A stretch of DNA of 64,000 nucleotides. Origin: Streptomyces fildesensis. GTDB taxonomy: Bacteria > Actinomycetota > Actinomycetes > Streptomycetales > Streptomycetaceae. Location: contig NZ_JAAIKO010000005.1 in assembly GCF_016107395.1 (NCBI RefSeq), positions 248,001 to 312,000 on the forward strand, in the 5' to 3' direction. The translations under genes and the position numbers were made by a program. The notes under the pieces are model-generated. The model was given only the letters and a program-made list of their open reading frames with translations. It searched no databases and was not told where the DNA came from. Positions 25,365-33,631 of the stretch are shown here, piece by piece. How positions within the stretch are numbered: position 1 is the first letter of the stretch; every line of letters begins with the position of its first letter.

Positions 25365-25666
25365 AGACTCCCATCACATACATGAATGGTGTTCACACTG
25401 ACGATCGTGTGAGCGTAGGGCAGCCGCTTCGGCCTGACAACGCCTGGCACAGGATTCATGGATGTGACCGACGGGGGGCGAAATGCCCCGCTCGGCGCCG
25501 GTTCCCGCGACCGCCCGCCGGGCAGGTACCAATCAATGAACGGAAACCCCGCAACCCCCGCTTTACGCTAGATTGCCCATTCTCGGCAGCGGGATCCCCG
25601 CCTCGCCGACCGGATCATGACTTCCCCTCTCTTTGCTGCGGCTATACCAAGGAGGCGACCGCGACC
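25365..25666. other. Divergent intergenic region, alginate lyase / glycosyltransferase
   Basis: 302 bp holding both divergent promoters. TCACAC-N8-GTGTGA (25393-25412) is an inverted repeat 32-51 nt upstream of the lyase start and may be an operator. TAGATT at 25569-25574 is a possible -10 for the plus-strand glycosyltransferase. No gene is visible. Confidence 0.45.
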
Positions 25667-27124
25667 GTGCCCGAGAAATGGGTCAGCGTCATCATTCCGG
25701 TCTACAACGCCGTTGATTATCTGGATGAATGCCTGGAATCCGTGGTTCATCAGACGATCGGAATCGACCGTATCGAGGTCGTGGTCGTCAACGACGGATC
25801 GACGGACGGCAGCGCCGAGTTGCTCGACAGCTGGGCGGTACGGCATCCGGAGATCCGGGTGCTCCACCAGGCGAATTCCGGCGCTCCCGGGGGCCCGCGC
25901 AACCGTGCCATCGACGTGGCCACCGGAGAGTTCCTCTTCTTCGCCGACCCCGACGACTACCTGGGCACCGAGGCTTTCGAGCGCATGGTCGGGGCGGCCC
26001 GCCGCGACGATTCCGATGTGGTCCTCGGACGGATCCGCGGGGTCGGCAGGTCCGCGGCCGCAGGACCGTTCCGGCAGAACGTCGCGCGGGGCGACATCTA
26101 CAGCACCAAGGCGGTATGGAGCCTGACCGCGCACAAGCTGTTCCGCCGCTCGCTGGTGGCCGAGCACGGACTGCGCTTCGCGGAGGGTGTCCGGCTGGCC
26201 GAGGAGCAGATCTTCATCGTGCCCGCCTATTTCGCCGCCCGGGCGATCTCGGTGGTCGCGGACTACGACTGCTACTACCTCATGAAGCGGGAGGGATTCG
26301 CCCACCTCACCCAACAGGGTCCCGATCCCGAGCACTTCTACGCGGGCATCCGCAAGGTCCTGCAGACGGTGGTCGAGAACACCGAACCCGGCCCCCGGCG
26401 CAACAGCCTGCTCCTGCGCTGGGGTCAGGTGGAGATTCTCGGCAAGTTCGGCCGCAGTTTCCCGCGCTGGCCGGCGGACCAGCAGAAGGCCTATGTGCGG
26501 CTGGCCGCGGAACTCCTCGAGGACTTCATCCCCGAGGAGGTCCTCGCCCCGCTCTCCCCCCTCGACCAGACCCGCGGGCAATTGCTCCGCCGCGGTCAGC
26601 TGGATGAACTGATCGCTCTCGCCCGGTTCGAACAGTCCGACTGGGCGGACATCACCGAAATGGCCTGGCTGCCCGACAACCTGCGGTTCACCGCCACCCT
26701 GCGCACCCGGCTGCGGGCCACCAGCCGCCCCGGGAAACTGGAACACCATTTCGTGCTCCAGCGGGTGGGCGACGGGCACGAGGTCGTGGTGCCCACCACG
26801 GATCCGGGCGGCGTCGAGCCGGCGCTGACCTTCAGGACCGTCTTCGACGTACGCCATCTCGGCACCGAGGTCCGCAGGCCCGGAGCGTGGAGAATGCTGC
26901 TGCGGCTGTCGTACGGCGAGCAGTTCGAGGACTTCCCGGTGCGCTTTCCCGGAACGAAGCTCCCGGCGGGCGCGGCCGGCCGCCGCAGGCTCCGCTCCGG
27001 CCTCCGCCCGATGCTCGTCTGGCTCTCCCGTGACCCGGAGAGCCGGGCGGAACTGATCGTCACCAACTGGCGCGGCCTCGCCGGAATGGTCAGGCGCAAG
27101 GTCCGCAATCGGCTGTCCCGGTGA
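25667..27124 (+). CDS. Family 2 glycosyltransferase, TarS-like
   Basis: A 485-residue enzyme. The N-terminal GT-A domain (WVSVIIPVYNAVDYLDECL, NDGSTDGS, metal-binding FADPDD at 92-97) is followed by helical and beta-sandwich regions. This layout resembles TarS/TarP, the wall-teichoic-acid GlcNAc transferases. It would decorate a cell-wall glycopolymer from a UDP-sugar. There is no membrane segment. GTG start at 25667 with AAGGAGG 11 nt upstream; no closer in-frame start exists. It stands alone. Confidence 0.82.
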   Translation: MPEKWVSVIIPVYNAVDYLDECLESVVHQTIGIDRIEVVVVNDGSTDGSAELLDSWAVRHPEIRVLHQANSGAPGGPRNRAIDVATGEFLFFADPDDYLGTEAFERMVGAARRDDSDVVLGRIRGVGRSAAAGPFRQNVARGDIYSTKAVWSLTAHKLFRRSLVAEHGLRFAEGVRLAEEQIFIVPAYFAARAISVVADYDCYYLMKREGFAHLTQQGPDPEHFYAGIRKVLQTVVENTEPGPRRNSLLLRWGQVEILGKFGRSFPRWPADQQKAYVRLAAELLEDFIPEEVLAPLSPLDQTRGQLLRRGQLDELIALARFEQSDWADITEMAWLPDNLRFTATLRTRLRATSRPGKLEHHFVLQRVGDGHEVVVPTTDPGGVEPALTFRTVFDVRHLGTEVRRPGAWRMLLRLSYGEQFEDFPVRFPGTKLPAGAAGRRRLRSGLRPMLVWLSRDPESRAELIVTNWRGLAGMVRRKVRNRLSR

Positions 27125-27142
27125 GGCGGAGCGCCGCCGCGG

Positions 27143-28021
27143 TCAGCCGAGGCCGCTCGGCGTGAGGTCCTGCAGCCCCACCACGCGCAGCAGCCGCAGC
27201 CGCTCGTAGGAGTCGGTGCCCGGCCGCGCCGAGTAGACGATCAGCCGCTGGTCGTGCTCGGTGCTCAGCAGGACCTCGCAGTCCAGCTCCAGCAACCCCA
27301 CCACCGGATGCTGGAACCGCTTGGACGAGGAGCGCCGGACGGCCACCTCGTGGGCCTCCCACAGCCGCGCGAACTCAGCGCTGGAGGCGCGCAGTTCCGC
27401 CACCAGGGCGGCCGGCCGGGGATCGTCGGGCCGGGCCGCGAGCACCGCCCGCAGATTCGCCACCTGACCGCGCGCGAGCCCGTCCCGGTCCTCGACCGGG
27501 AACAGCTCGCGCGCCGCCGGGTCGGTGAACATCCGGCGGACGATGTTGCGCTGCCCCGGCGGGCCGGAGAACACGTCGCCGACCAGCGCGGCGGCCAGCG
27601 CGTTCTGTGCCAGTACGTCGCCGAAGTCGCTCATCACCTGCGCCGGGGTGTCGTGCAACCGGTCCAGGACCAGCAGCAGCGCGGGCCTGACATGGGCGGC
27701 GCCTTCGCGGTCGTACGCCGGGTCGCCCCGCCGGTGGGCGGGCGACGGCTCCTCCCCCGCCAGATGGAACAGATGGTCGCGCTCGTCCTCCGTCAGCCGC
27801 AGCGCCCGGGCCAGCGCGGCCAGCATCTGCCGGGACGGCCGCGGGCCGCGGGCCTGCTCCAGGCGTGCGTAGTAGTCGGCGGACATCCCCGCCAGCTGCG
27901 CGACCTCCTCGCGGCGCAGCCCCGGGGTGCGGCGGCGGGCTCCCCCGGTGAGGCCCACGTCCGCGGGGCTGAGGCGCGCGCGGCTGCGGCGCAGGAAGTC
28001 GGCGAGTTCGGTTCTGTCCAC
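27143..28021 (-). CDS. XRE-type regulator with MmyB-like ligand domain
   Basis: A 292-residue regulator typical of actinobacteria. The N-terminal HTH has GLRREEVAQLAGMSADYYARLEQ (about 35-58). The C-terminal MmyB-like PAS domain has VLDRLHDTPAQVMSDFGDVLAQN and ends in the YSARPGTDSYERLRLL motif. Start is the GTG at 28021, where the family start VDRTELADFLRRSR begins, although GGAGGA abuts it. It is divergent from a short-chain dehydrogenase-like gene. In this family the regulator usually controls its divergent oxidoreductase neighbour. Confidence 0.88.
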   Translation of the reverse strand: MDRTELADFLRRSRARLSPADVGLTGGARRRTPGLRREEVAQLAGMSADYYARLEQARGPRPSRQMLAALARALRLTEDERDHLFHLAGEEPSPAHRRGDPAYDREGAAHVRPALLLVLDRLHDTPAQVMSDFGDVLAQNALAAALVGDVFSGPPGQRNIVRRMFTDPAARELFPVEDRDGLARGQVANLRAVLAARPDDPRPAALVAELRASSAEFARLWEAHEVAVRRSSSKRFQHPVVGLLELDCEVLLSTEHDQRLIVYSARPGTDSYERLRLLRVVGLQDLTPSGLG

Positions 28022-28133
28022 TCCTCCAGCATGCGGCCGCGGCCGGACGGTATCCAGGGACTGCTGATCCCCGGATCGACGGGTCTCTCCCGCCGCCCGT
28101 CCTTCCGCCGCACGCTGGGGCACGGCGGGCACG

Positions 28134-28161
28134 ATCCGCCGGCAGGGCTCACACGGCGGAT
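28134..28161. promoter_or_regulatory. Inverted repeat before the epimerase gene
   Basis: ATCCGCCG (28134-28141) and CGGCGGAT (28154-28161) form a perfect 8-bp inverted repeat just upstream of the GAGGAG ribosome-binding site. It is a possible site for the divergent XRE/MmyB-like regulator or a translation-controlling hairpin. Confidence 0.35.
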
Positions 28162-28175
28162 ACGAGGAGCGGGAC

Positions 28176-29039
28176 ATGCTGACTTTGGTGACGGGTGCGA
28201 CGGGCGAGGTCGGACGGCGGTTCGTCCCCCGGCTGCTGGCGCGGACGGCGCCCGGCGACGCCGTCCGGGTGCTGGTGCGGGACGAGGAGCGGGGCGCCCC
28301 CGCCGCCACGCTCGGGGCGCAGGTCACGGTCGGCGAGCTGCGTGACCCGGAGGCGGTGCGCAAGGCGCTGGCCGGGGTGGACACGGTGCTGAACATCGCG
28401 GCGGCCTTCCGCGGCGTGCCGGACGAGGAGGCCTGGGCGGTCAACCGCGACGCCGCCCTGGAGCTGGGCCGGGGCGCCGTCGAGGCGGGCGCCGGCCGCT
28501 TCGTCCAGGTCAGCACGAACCTGGTGTACGGCGCGGGGCGCGGGCGCCCGGCGGTGGAGGACGACGAGCCGCTGCCCGGCTCCCCGATGTGGGGCGCCTA
28601 CCCGGCCTCGAAGTCCGCGGCGGAGCAGGGTCTGCTGGCGCTGCACCGCGAGCACGGTCTCGATGTGCGGATCGGCCGGCTCGCCTTCGTCTACGGGGAG
28701 GGTGACCCGCATCTGGCGCAGTCCCTGCGGTGGGCGGGCGGCTGGGCCGGGCACCAGCGGCTGACGATGGTGCACCACGCCGATGTCGCCCAGGGTCTGC
28801 TGCGGCTGCTGCGCGCACCGGGAGCGGCGGGGCGGGTCTACAACATCGCCGATGACGCCCCGGTGTCCGCGGTCGAGCTGCACCAGCTCAACGGGGTGGA
28901 GCTGCCCGCAGGCATGGCGGGCCGGCCGCTGGACGACCCGTGGGAGGGCGTGGTGTCGACCGCCCGCATCCGCGACGAGCTGGGGTTCAGCCCCCGTTAC
29001 CCCTCGGTGTGGACCGCGTGGGACGCGGGCGCGCTGTGA
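28176..29039 (+). CDS. NAD-dependent epimerase/dehydratase (extended SDR)
   Basis: A 287-residue Rossmann enzyme. It has the nucleotide-binding TGATGEVG at 6-13, a catalytic tyrosine-lysine pair in YPASKSAAEQ, and STNLVYG before it. The set fits extended SDRs of the 4-epimerase/reductase type. The substrate is not recognisable. GAGGAG ribosome-binding site 8 nt before the ATG. Its divergent HTH neighbour is the probable regulator. Confidence 0.88.
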   Translation: MLTLVTGATGEVGRRFVPRLLARTAPGDAVRVLVRDEERGAPAATLGAQVTVGELRDPEAVRKALAGVDTVLNIAAAFRGVPDEEAWAVNRDAALELGRGAVEAGAGRFVQVSTNLVYGAGRGRPAVEDDEPLPGSPMWGAYPASKSAAEQGLLALHREHGLDVRIGRLAFVYGEGDPHLAQSLRWAGGWAGHQRLTMVHHADVAQGLLRLLRAPGAAGRVYNIADDAPVSAVELHQLNGVELPAGMAGRPLDDPWEGVVSTARIRDELGFSPRYPSVWTAWDAGAL

Positions 29040-29120
29040 CCGGCGGTCCGGCATCACCCGTTTCAGGGACGCACCGGCGCGCGGCCGTGCCCCGTGCCCG
29101 CCGGCTGGGACGCTGGGCAC

Positions 29121-29813
29121 ATGACGACGGTGTGGCGGACGGTCCCCGGTGACGTGGACGAAGTGGTGGCGCGGATGCGCGCGCTGGACGCCGCGCTCCC
29201 GCCGCACGACGGCGTCGCGGTGTTCAACCGGGTCTATCTCTCCGTCACCGAGGAGATGCGGCGGCTGATGTCCGCGGGGGTCTTCGACGATCCGCACGCG
29301 GCGGCCGAGTTGGACGTACGGTTCGCCGGCCGCTACCTGGCGGCGGTCGGCACGGAGTCCTCCCGGCGCCGGGCCCCCGCCTGCTGGCGTCCGCTGCTGC
29401 AGCTGCGCGGGCACCGCGGGGTTCGGCCGCTGCAGTTCGCACTCGCCGGGATCAACGCGCACATCGGCCATGACCTGGCGCTCGCGCTGGTCGACACCTG
29501 CCGGGCGCTGGACCGTGAACCCGCCGCGATGGAGGGGGACTTCGGGCGGATCGGCGATGTGCTGGTGGCCATCGAGGAGCGGGTGCGCGAGGACCTCATG
29601 CCGGGGCCCGACCTGCTGGACGTCGCCGACCCGCTGACCCATCTGGTCGGTTCCTGGAGCCTGGAACGGGCGCGGGACGCGGCCTGGGCCGCGTCCCGCC
29701 TGCTCTGGTCCTTGCGGCACACCGGTGCGATGTACCGGGAGTGCGTTGACCGGCTCGACGCGGGCGTGGGGCTCGTCGGCCGGTTCCTGCTCACTCCGCT
29801 GGCCGGCCGGTGA
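29121..29813 (+). CDS. DUF5995-like protein
   Basis: A 230-residue helical protein. The central PLQFALAGINAHIGHDLALAL segment is, to my recollection, characteristic of the DUF5995 family, in which the histidines may bind a metal. No signal or membrane segment. I used the ATG at 29121; a GTG 27 nt upstream is possible. It follows the epimerase by 81 nt and may be cotranscribed. Function unknown. Confidence 0.7.
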   Translation: MTTVWRTVPGDVDEVVARMRALDAALPPHDGVAVFNRVYLSVTEEMRRLMSAGVFDDPHAAAELDVRFAGRYLAAVGTESSRRRAPACWRPLLQLRGHRGVRPLQFALAGINAHIGHDLALALVDTCRALDREPAAMEGDFGRIGDVLVAIEERVREDLMPGPDLLDVADPLTHLVGSWSLERARDAAWAASRLLWSLRHTGAMYRECVDRLDAGVGLVGRFLLTPLAGR

Positions 29814-29837
29814 CGCGGGGCCGGGGCGGACCGGAGG

Positions 29838-30296
29838 TCAGCCGAACTGCTTGACCGCCTGGTAGTACGTCCAGGCGAGGCTGTTGCAGGCGGCCTTCGT
29901 CACGACGTTGTAGCCGTGCGAACCGCACACCCGCTTGAGGTCCTCGTACAGCATGCTGTCCAGCCGGGGCTTGTTGGCGCTGAACTGTCCGGCCGCCTTG
30001 TAGTTGCGGTAGCCGAAGTCGTGGTGGGCACACCCCAGGTTGAACGGGAAGCCCAGCGGGTTGTCGGGCGACGACGAGCAGTAGTCCGTGGACCAGTCGA
30101 AGCCGTAGGCGGACCAGGCACCCTGGTTGTTGCGTGCCGAGATGAAGGCGTTGTAACTGGAGGCGCTGGTCTGGGTCCAGCTGGACAGGACCTGGGGTTT
30201 GTCGGCGGGTGCCGCCGACGCCGGAACTGCGGCGCCGGCGACGGCGATCAGGGCGGCGGCCGGAAGGGCCAGGACTACGGGCAGGCGACGGCTCAT
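29838..30296 (-). CDS. Secreted prokaryotic phospholipase A2
   Basis: A 152-residue exported enzyme with a Sec signal (1-29, ASA-AP). The mature 123 residues match the S. violaceoruber PLA2 type: calcium-binding aspartate D71 in TDYCSSSPD, the catalytic H92-D93 in GCAHHDFGYRNY, and a second catalytic aspartate at D113. Four cysteines (C73, C89 and two near the C-terminus) form the two usual disulfides. It releases fatty acids from phospholipids outside the cell. Monocistronic. Confidence 0.93.
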   Translation of the reverse strand: MSRRLPVVLALPAAALIAVAGAAVPASAAPADKPQVLSSWTQTSASSYNAFISARNNQGAWSAYGFDWSTDYCSSSPDNPLGFPFNLGCAHHDFGYRNYKAAGQFSANKPRLDSMLYEDLKRVCGSHGYNVVTKAACNSLAWTYYQAVKQFG

Positions 30297-30447
30297 GCGC
30301 TACCTCCGGGATCCGGCGGCCCGCGTGGGGCGGGCCGCTTACTCGGAGGATTGCACCGCGAGCGGCTGGCGTCCCGCTATACGCCTCCTTAAGCCCCGGT
30401 CACGTTACGACGTCAACCCGGCCGGCCGCACGGATGCCCGGCGGCGC

Positions 30448-32151
30448 TCAGTCCTCGTCGAGGAAGACCGGCGCGATGTCCTCGTAGACGTCGCCAGGAC
30501 CGGGGTTGGTCGCGTCGGTCCCGCCGCCGAAGTGGTGCATGACGCCCCACACCGCGTTGAGTGCCGTCTGGACCGCGCCCTCGGCCCAGCCCGCCGTCCA
30601 GGAGATGTCGTCGCCCGCGAGGAAGATGCCGCGCTTGTCCTCGGGCAGCGTGTCCTGCATGAAGTGGGTGAACAGCCGCCGCTGGTAGCGGTAGTGGCCG
30701 GGCAGGTTGGCCTTGAAGGCGCCCATGAAGTAGGGCTCGTTCTCCCACGACACGGTCACCGGGTTGCCGATGATGTGCGAGCGGATGTCGACCTTGGGGT
30801 AGATCTCACCGAGCGAGGTCAGCATGACCTCCATGCGCTCGTTGGCGCTCAGCGGCAGCCACTTGAGGCTGTCGTCGCACCAGGTGTACGACAGGCAGAT
30901 GGTCGCCGGCTTGTCCGGGCCGTCGTCGAGCAGGTACGTGCCGCGGGTCATCCGGTCGGTGAGCGTCATGCTCATCACGTCGCGGCCGGTCTGCTCGTCC
31001 TTGTCCAGCCAGAACGGCCGGTCGACCGGCACGAAGAGCTTGGACGACTCCATGTAGTGGGTGCGCTCGATCGCCGTCCAGTGGTCGATCGGGAAGAGCG
31101 AGTCGTCGCAGGCGATCTTGGAGAGCAGCATCCAGGACTGCGCGGTGAAGACCGCCGCCGGATACGTCCTGATGTCGCCCGCCGCGTCGGTGACCGTGAT
31201 GCGGTTGCCCGCGGTGCGGTGCAGCCGGGTGACCGCCGGGCGCGGCGTGCCGCCGTGCAGCGACGACAGCGACGTGCCCCGCTCCCAGTGCGTGAGCTTG
31301 TCCGGCTCGCGGTCCCACAGCCGCAGCGGCAGTTGCTGGCTGCCGCCGACGATGCCGTGGTGGTCGTCGTCGGCGCCGGTGTAGACGACCCGCAGGATCT
31401 CCAGGATGGAGTTGGGGAAGTCGGTGTCCCAGCCGCCGGTGCCGAAGCCGACCTGGCCGAATATCTCCCGGTGCCGGAAGGACTTGAAGGCCGGGGAGTC
31501 GCAGAGGAACCCGTAGAACGTCTGGTTGTCGAGCTTCTCGACCAGCGCGGACCAGATCTCGCGGATGACGGGGACGTCACGCTCGCGCAGGGCGCGCTGC
31601 ATCGCGGAGAAGTCCGCGCCGTCCTCCAGGCACGCGTTCCAGGCGTGCATGACCTGGTGGTAGACCTCGGGCAGGTCGTCGACGGACGTGGCGTAGTGCG
31701 ACTCGCCCTTGAGGTCGACGACGGTCGAGGGGGTGCCGGGCGACAGCGGGTTGGGGAACGGCCGGGTCTGCAGGCCCACCAGGTCCACGTAGTACTGGAA
31801 GGCGGTGGACGACGGCGGGAAGCGCATCGCGCCCATCTCCGCGGTCAGGTCGGCGTCGCAGCCCTCGAAGCCGACGGTGCGCAGCCGGCCGCCGATCCGG
31901 TCCGCCTCGTAGACGACGGGCTTGAGGCCCATCTTCATCAGCTCGTAGGCCGCGATGATGCCGGAGAGCCCGCCGCCGATGACCGCGACCTCGGTGCCGT
32001 GCTCGGTCGCCGGTACGGCACCGAGCCCGGCCGGGCTCGCCAGGTAGTCGTCGTAGGCGTACGGGAAGTCCGGCCCGAACATCGTGATCGGGGGCTCGGC
32101 CTGCGCCTGGACATGCTGCTCGTCATGGACCGCGGTGGGCACGGACGTCAT
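30448..32151 (-). CDS. Flavin-dependent L-lysine/L-arginine 2-monooxygenase-type enzyme
   Basis: A 567-residue FAD enzyme. It closely follows the layout and wording of lysine 2-monooxygenase DavB as I recall it: ITMFGPDFPYAYDD near 22-35, FAD-binding GGGLSG at 59-64 with GLKPVVYEADRIGGR, MRFPPSSTAF, IFGQVGFGTGGWDTDFPNS, and the C-terminal AGDDISWTAGWAEGAVQT. Such enzymes oxidatively decarboxylate a basic amino acid to an omega-amino or guanidino amide. Next upstream, 38 nt away, is the amidase that would take that product. Lysine versus arginine cannot be told; both pathways are known and arginine 2-monooxygenase is described from Streptomyces. Confidence 0.88.
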   Translation of the reverse strand: MTSVPTAVHDEQHVQAQAEPPITMFGPDFPYAYDDYLASPAGLGAVPATEHGTEVAVIGGGLSGIIAAYELMKMGLKPVVYEADRIGGRLRTVGFEGCDADLTAEMGAMRFPPSSTAFQYYVDLVGLQTRPFPNPLSPGTPSTVVDLKGESHYATSVDDLPEVYHQVMHAWNACLEDGADFSAMQRALRERDVPVIREIWSALVEKLDNQTFYGFLCDSPAFKSFRHREIFGQVGFGTGGWDTDFPNSILEILRVVYTGADDDHHGIVGGSQQLPLRLWDREPDKLTHWERGTSLSSLHGGTPRPAVTRLHRTAGNRITVTDAAGDIRTYPAAVFTAQSWMLLSKIACDDSLFPIDHWTAIERTHYMESSKLFVPVDRPFWLDKDEQTGRDVMSMTLTDRMTRGTYLLDDGPDKPATICLSYTWCDDSLKWLPLSANERMEVMLTSLGEIYPKVDIRSHIIGNPVTVSWENEPYFMGAFKANLPGHYRYQRRLFTHFMQDTLPEDKRGIFLAGDDISWTAGWAEGAVQTALNAVWGVMHHFGGGTDATNPGPGDVYEDIAPVFLDED

Positions 32152-32189
32152 CGGGGGTGTCTCCTCGCGAAAAAGGGGTCAGACGAACG

Positions 32190-32990
32190 TCAGACGAGCG
32201 TGCCGTACAACTCGGGCCGCCGGTCGGGCAGGTACGGGGTCTCGTCCCGCGCGGCCCGCAGCAGCTCCGGGTCGGCGTCGGCGATCACCAGCTCCTCACC
32301 GGTGCCGGCCCGGGCGCGGACCGTTCCGTCGGGCCCTGCCAGACAGCTGAGCCCGGTGAAGTGGAACTCGCCCTCGGCGCCGCAGCGGTTGGCGTAGGCC
32401 AGATGCAGCTGGCTTTCGTACGCGCGGGCCGGGACGAGGGTCTGTGCGACGAACTCGTACGGGCGCATCAGCGCCGTGGGAACGACGAGCAGGTCGGTGC
32501 CCGCGAGGGCATGGGCCCGGACGTTCTCCGGGAATTCGACGTCGTAGCAGATCAGCAGCCCGATCCGGGTGCCGTCGAGGTCCGCCTGGACCACGGTGGT
32601 GTCGCCGGGGGTGAAGTGCTCGCGCTCGAAGCCGCCGAACAGATGGGTCTTGCGGTAGTTCGCCAGCGCGGTGCCGTCCGGGCCGATGAGCTGCGCGGAG
32701 TTGAAGACCGCGGCGCCCGCCCGCTCGGGATAGCCGTACACGATCGCGATGCCGTGCTCGGCGGCGATCTCCGCGACGCGCAGCGCGCCCGGACCGTCGG
32801 CGGGCTCGGCCAGCCCGGGTATCCGGTCGCCGAGCGCGTACCCGGTCAGGTACATCTCGGAGCTGGCGAGCAGCCGGGCGCCGGAGGCCGCCGCCCGCCG
32901 GGCGGCGCCGTCCAGCGCGGCCAGGGCGGCGCCGGTGGAATCCGGAACGCCGCCGGGGCCTTGGTACAGCGCGATGCGCAGCGGCGGCAT
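32190..32990 (-). CDS. Carbon-nitrogen hydrolase (5-aminovaleramidase / 4-guanidinobutyramidase type)
   Basis: A 266-residue nitrilase-superfamily amidase with the full catalytic triad: E45 in SSEMYLTGY, K114 in NYRKTHLFGG and C148 in GLLICYDVEFPE. Beside a lysine/arginine 2-monooxygenase it should hydrolyse the resulting amide to 5-aminovalerate or 4-guanidinobutyrate. I placed the start at the ATG 32990 preceded by AGAGG; the in-frame extension to 33080 crosses the promoter and operator repeats and is not coding. First gene of a two-gene operon. Confidence 0.9.
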   Translation of the reverse strand: MPPLRIALYQGPGGVPDSTGAALAALDGAARRAAASGARLLASSEMYLTGYALGDRIPGLAEPADGPGALRVAEIAAEHGIAIVYGYPERAGAAVFNSAQLIGPDGTALANYRKTHLFGGFEREHFTPGDTTVVQADLDGTRIGLLICYDVEFPENVRAHALAGTDLLVVPTALMRPYEFVAQTLVPARAYESQLHLAYANRCGAEGEFHFTGLSCLAGPDGTVRARAGTGEELVIADADPELLRAARDETPYLPDRRPELYGTLV

Positions 32991-33025
32991 GGATCCTCTT
33001 CGTCGCTCGATGGTCTGTTCGGGGT

Positions 33026-33131
33026 CTCTTAGAAGGTACGTTTCCGGCCACCTACGCAACAAGATGTGAATCTTGCGCACCTACCAGCGATCCGTTGCGT
33101 CTCGGAGCCGGCCGGCGGCGATCTGTTGCGT
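33026..33131. promoter_or_regulatory. Amidase-monooxygenase promoter with phased GTTGCG repeats
   Basis: TTGCG motifs in one orientation start at 33073, 33095 and 33126, with intervals of 22 and 31 bp. The last two lie in GATCCGTTGCGT (33089-33100) and GATCTGTTGCGT (33120-33131). An opposite-strand copy ATCTTGTTGCGT lies at 33065-33054. A minus-strand -10, TAAGAG (33031-33026), is preceded by TACCTTC, as in the permease promoter. Spacing in whole helical turns fits Lrp/AsnC binding; the lrp gene is adjacent. Confidence 0.6.
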
Positions 33132-33165
33132 ATGTGGTTCAGGCCACAGCCTGGGACGGCACGGC

Positions 33166-33621
33166 CTAGGCCGGCGAGCCCGAGGTGTAGCGGCGCAGCA
33201 GCGGCGACAGCACCAGGACGGACTTGGTCCGCTCGACGAACGGCTCCCCGGCGATCCGTTCCAGCACCCGCTCGAAGTGCCGCACGTCGGAGGCGAAGAC
33301 CTGGACGAGGGCGTCCGCCTCGCCGGTGACGGTCGAGACGGTCGCGACCTCGGAGTAGCGGGCGAGGCCGCGCAGGATGTCGCCGGGGCCGGTGTTGCGC
33401 CGGCAGTAGATCTCGACGAACGCCTCGGTCTCCCAGCCGAGCGCCGCCGGGTCCACCCGTACGGTGAAGCCGGTGATGGCGCCGGAGGCCAGCAGCCGGT
33501 CCACCCGGCGTTTGACGGCGGGGGCGGAGAGCCCGACCTGGGTGCCGATGTCGGCGTAGGAGCGGCGGGCGTCCTCGGCAAGGGCATGGACGATGCGTTC
33601 GTCGAGATCATTCAGGCGCAC
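33166..33621 (-). CDS. Lrp/AsnC family transcriptional regulator
   Basis: A 151-residue feast/famine regulator. The N-terminal HTH (ARRSYADIGTQVGLSAPAVKRRVDRLLASGAITG, about 18-52) is followed by a RAM ligand domain (VEIYCRRNTGPGDIL to the end). GTG start; no strong ribosome-binding site, but it begins 10 nt after the permease stop, so coupling is likely. It lies between the permease and the amidase and is the obvious controller of both. The effector is presumably lysine or arginine. Confidence 0.92.
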   Translation of the reverse strand: MRLNDLDERIVHALAEDARRSYADIGTQVGLSAPAVKRRVDRLLASGAITGFTVRVDPAALGWETEAFVEIYCRRNTGPGDILRGLARYSEVATVSTVTGEADALVQVFASDVRHFERVLERIAGEPFVERTKSVLVLSPLLRRYTSGSPA

Positions 33622-33631
33622 AGCGGGTGGT

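Noticed and set aside
30334..30447. Possible short gene between the phospholipase and the monooxygenase
   Set aside because: No start codon with a ribosome-binding site and no coding-like third-position bias; it is probably the phospholipase promoter region.
30448..32151. Tryptophan- or monoamine-oxidase of secondary metabolism
   Set aside because: The neighbouring amidase, permease and Lrp gene, and the DavB-like N- and C-terminal sequence, fit basic-amino-acid catabolism better.
32991..33080. N-terminal extension of the amidase
   Set aside because: It would cross the predicted -10 and operator repeats; the nitrilase fold begins exactly after the ATG at 32990.
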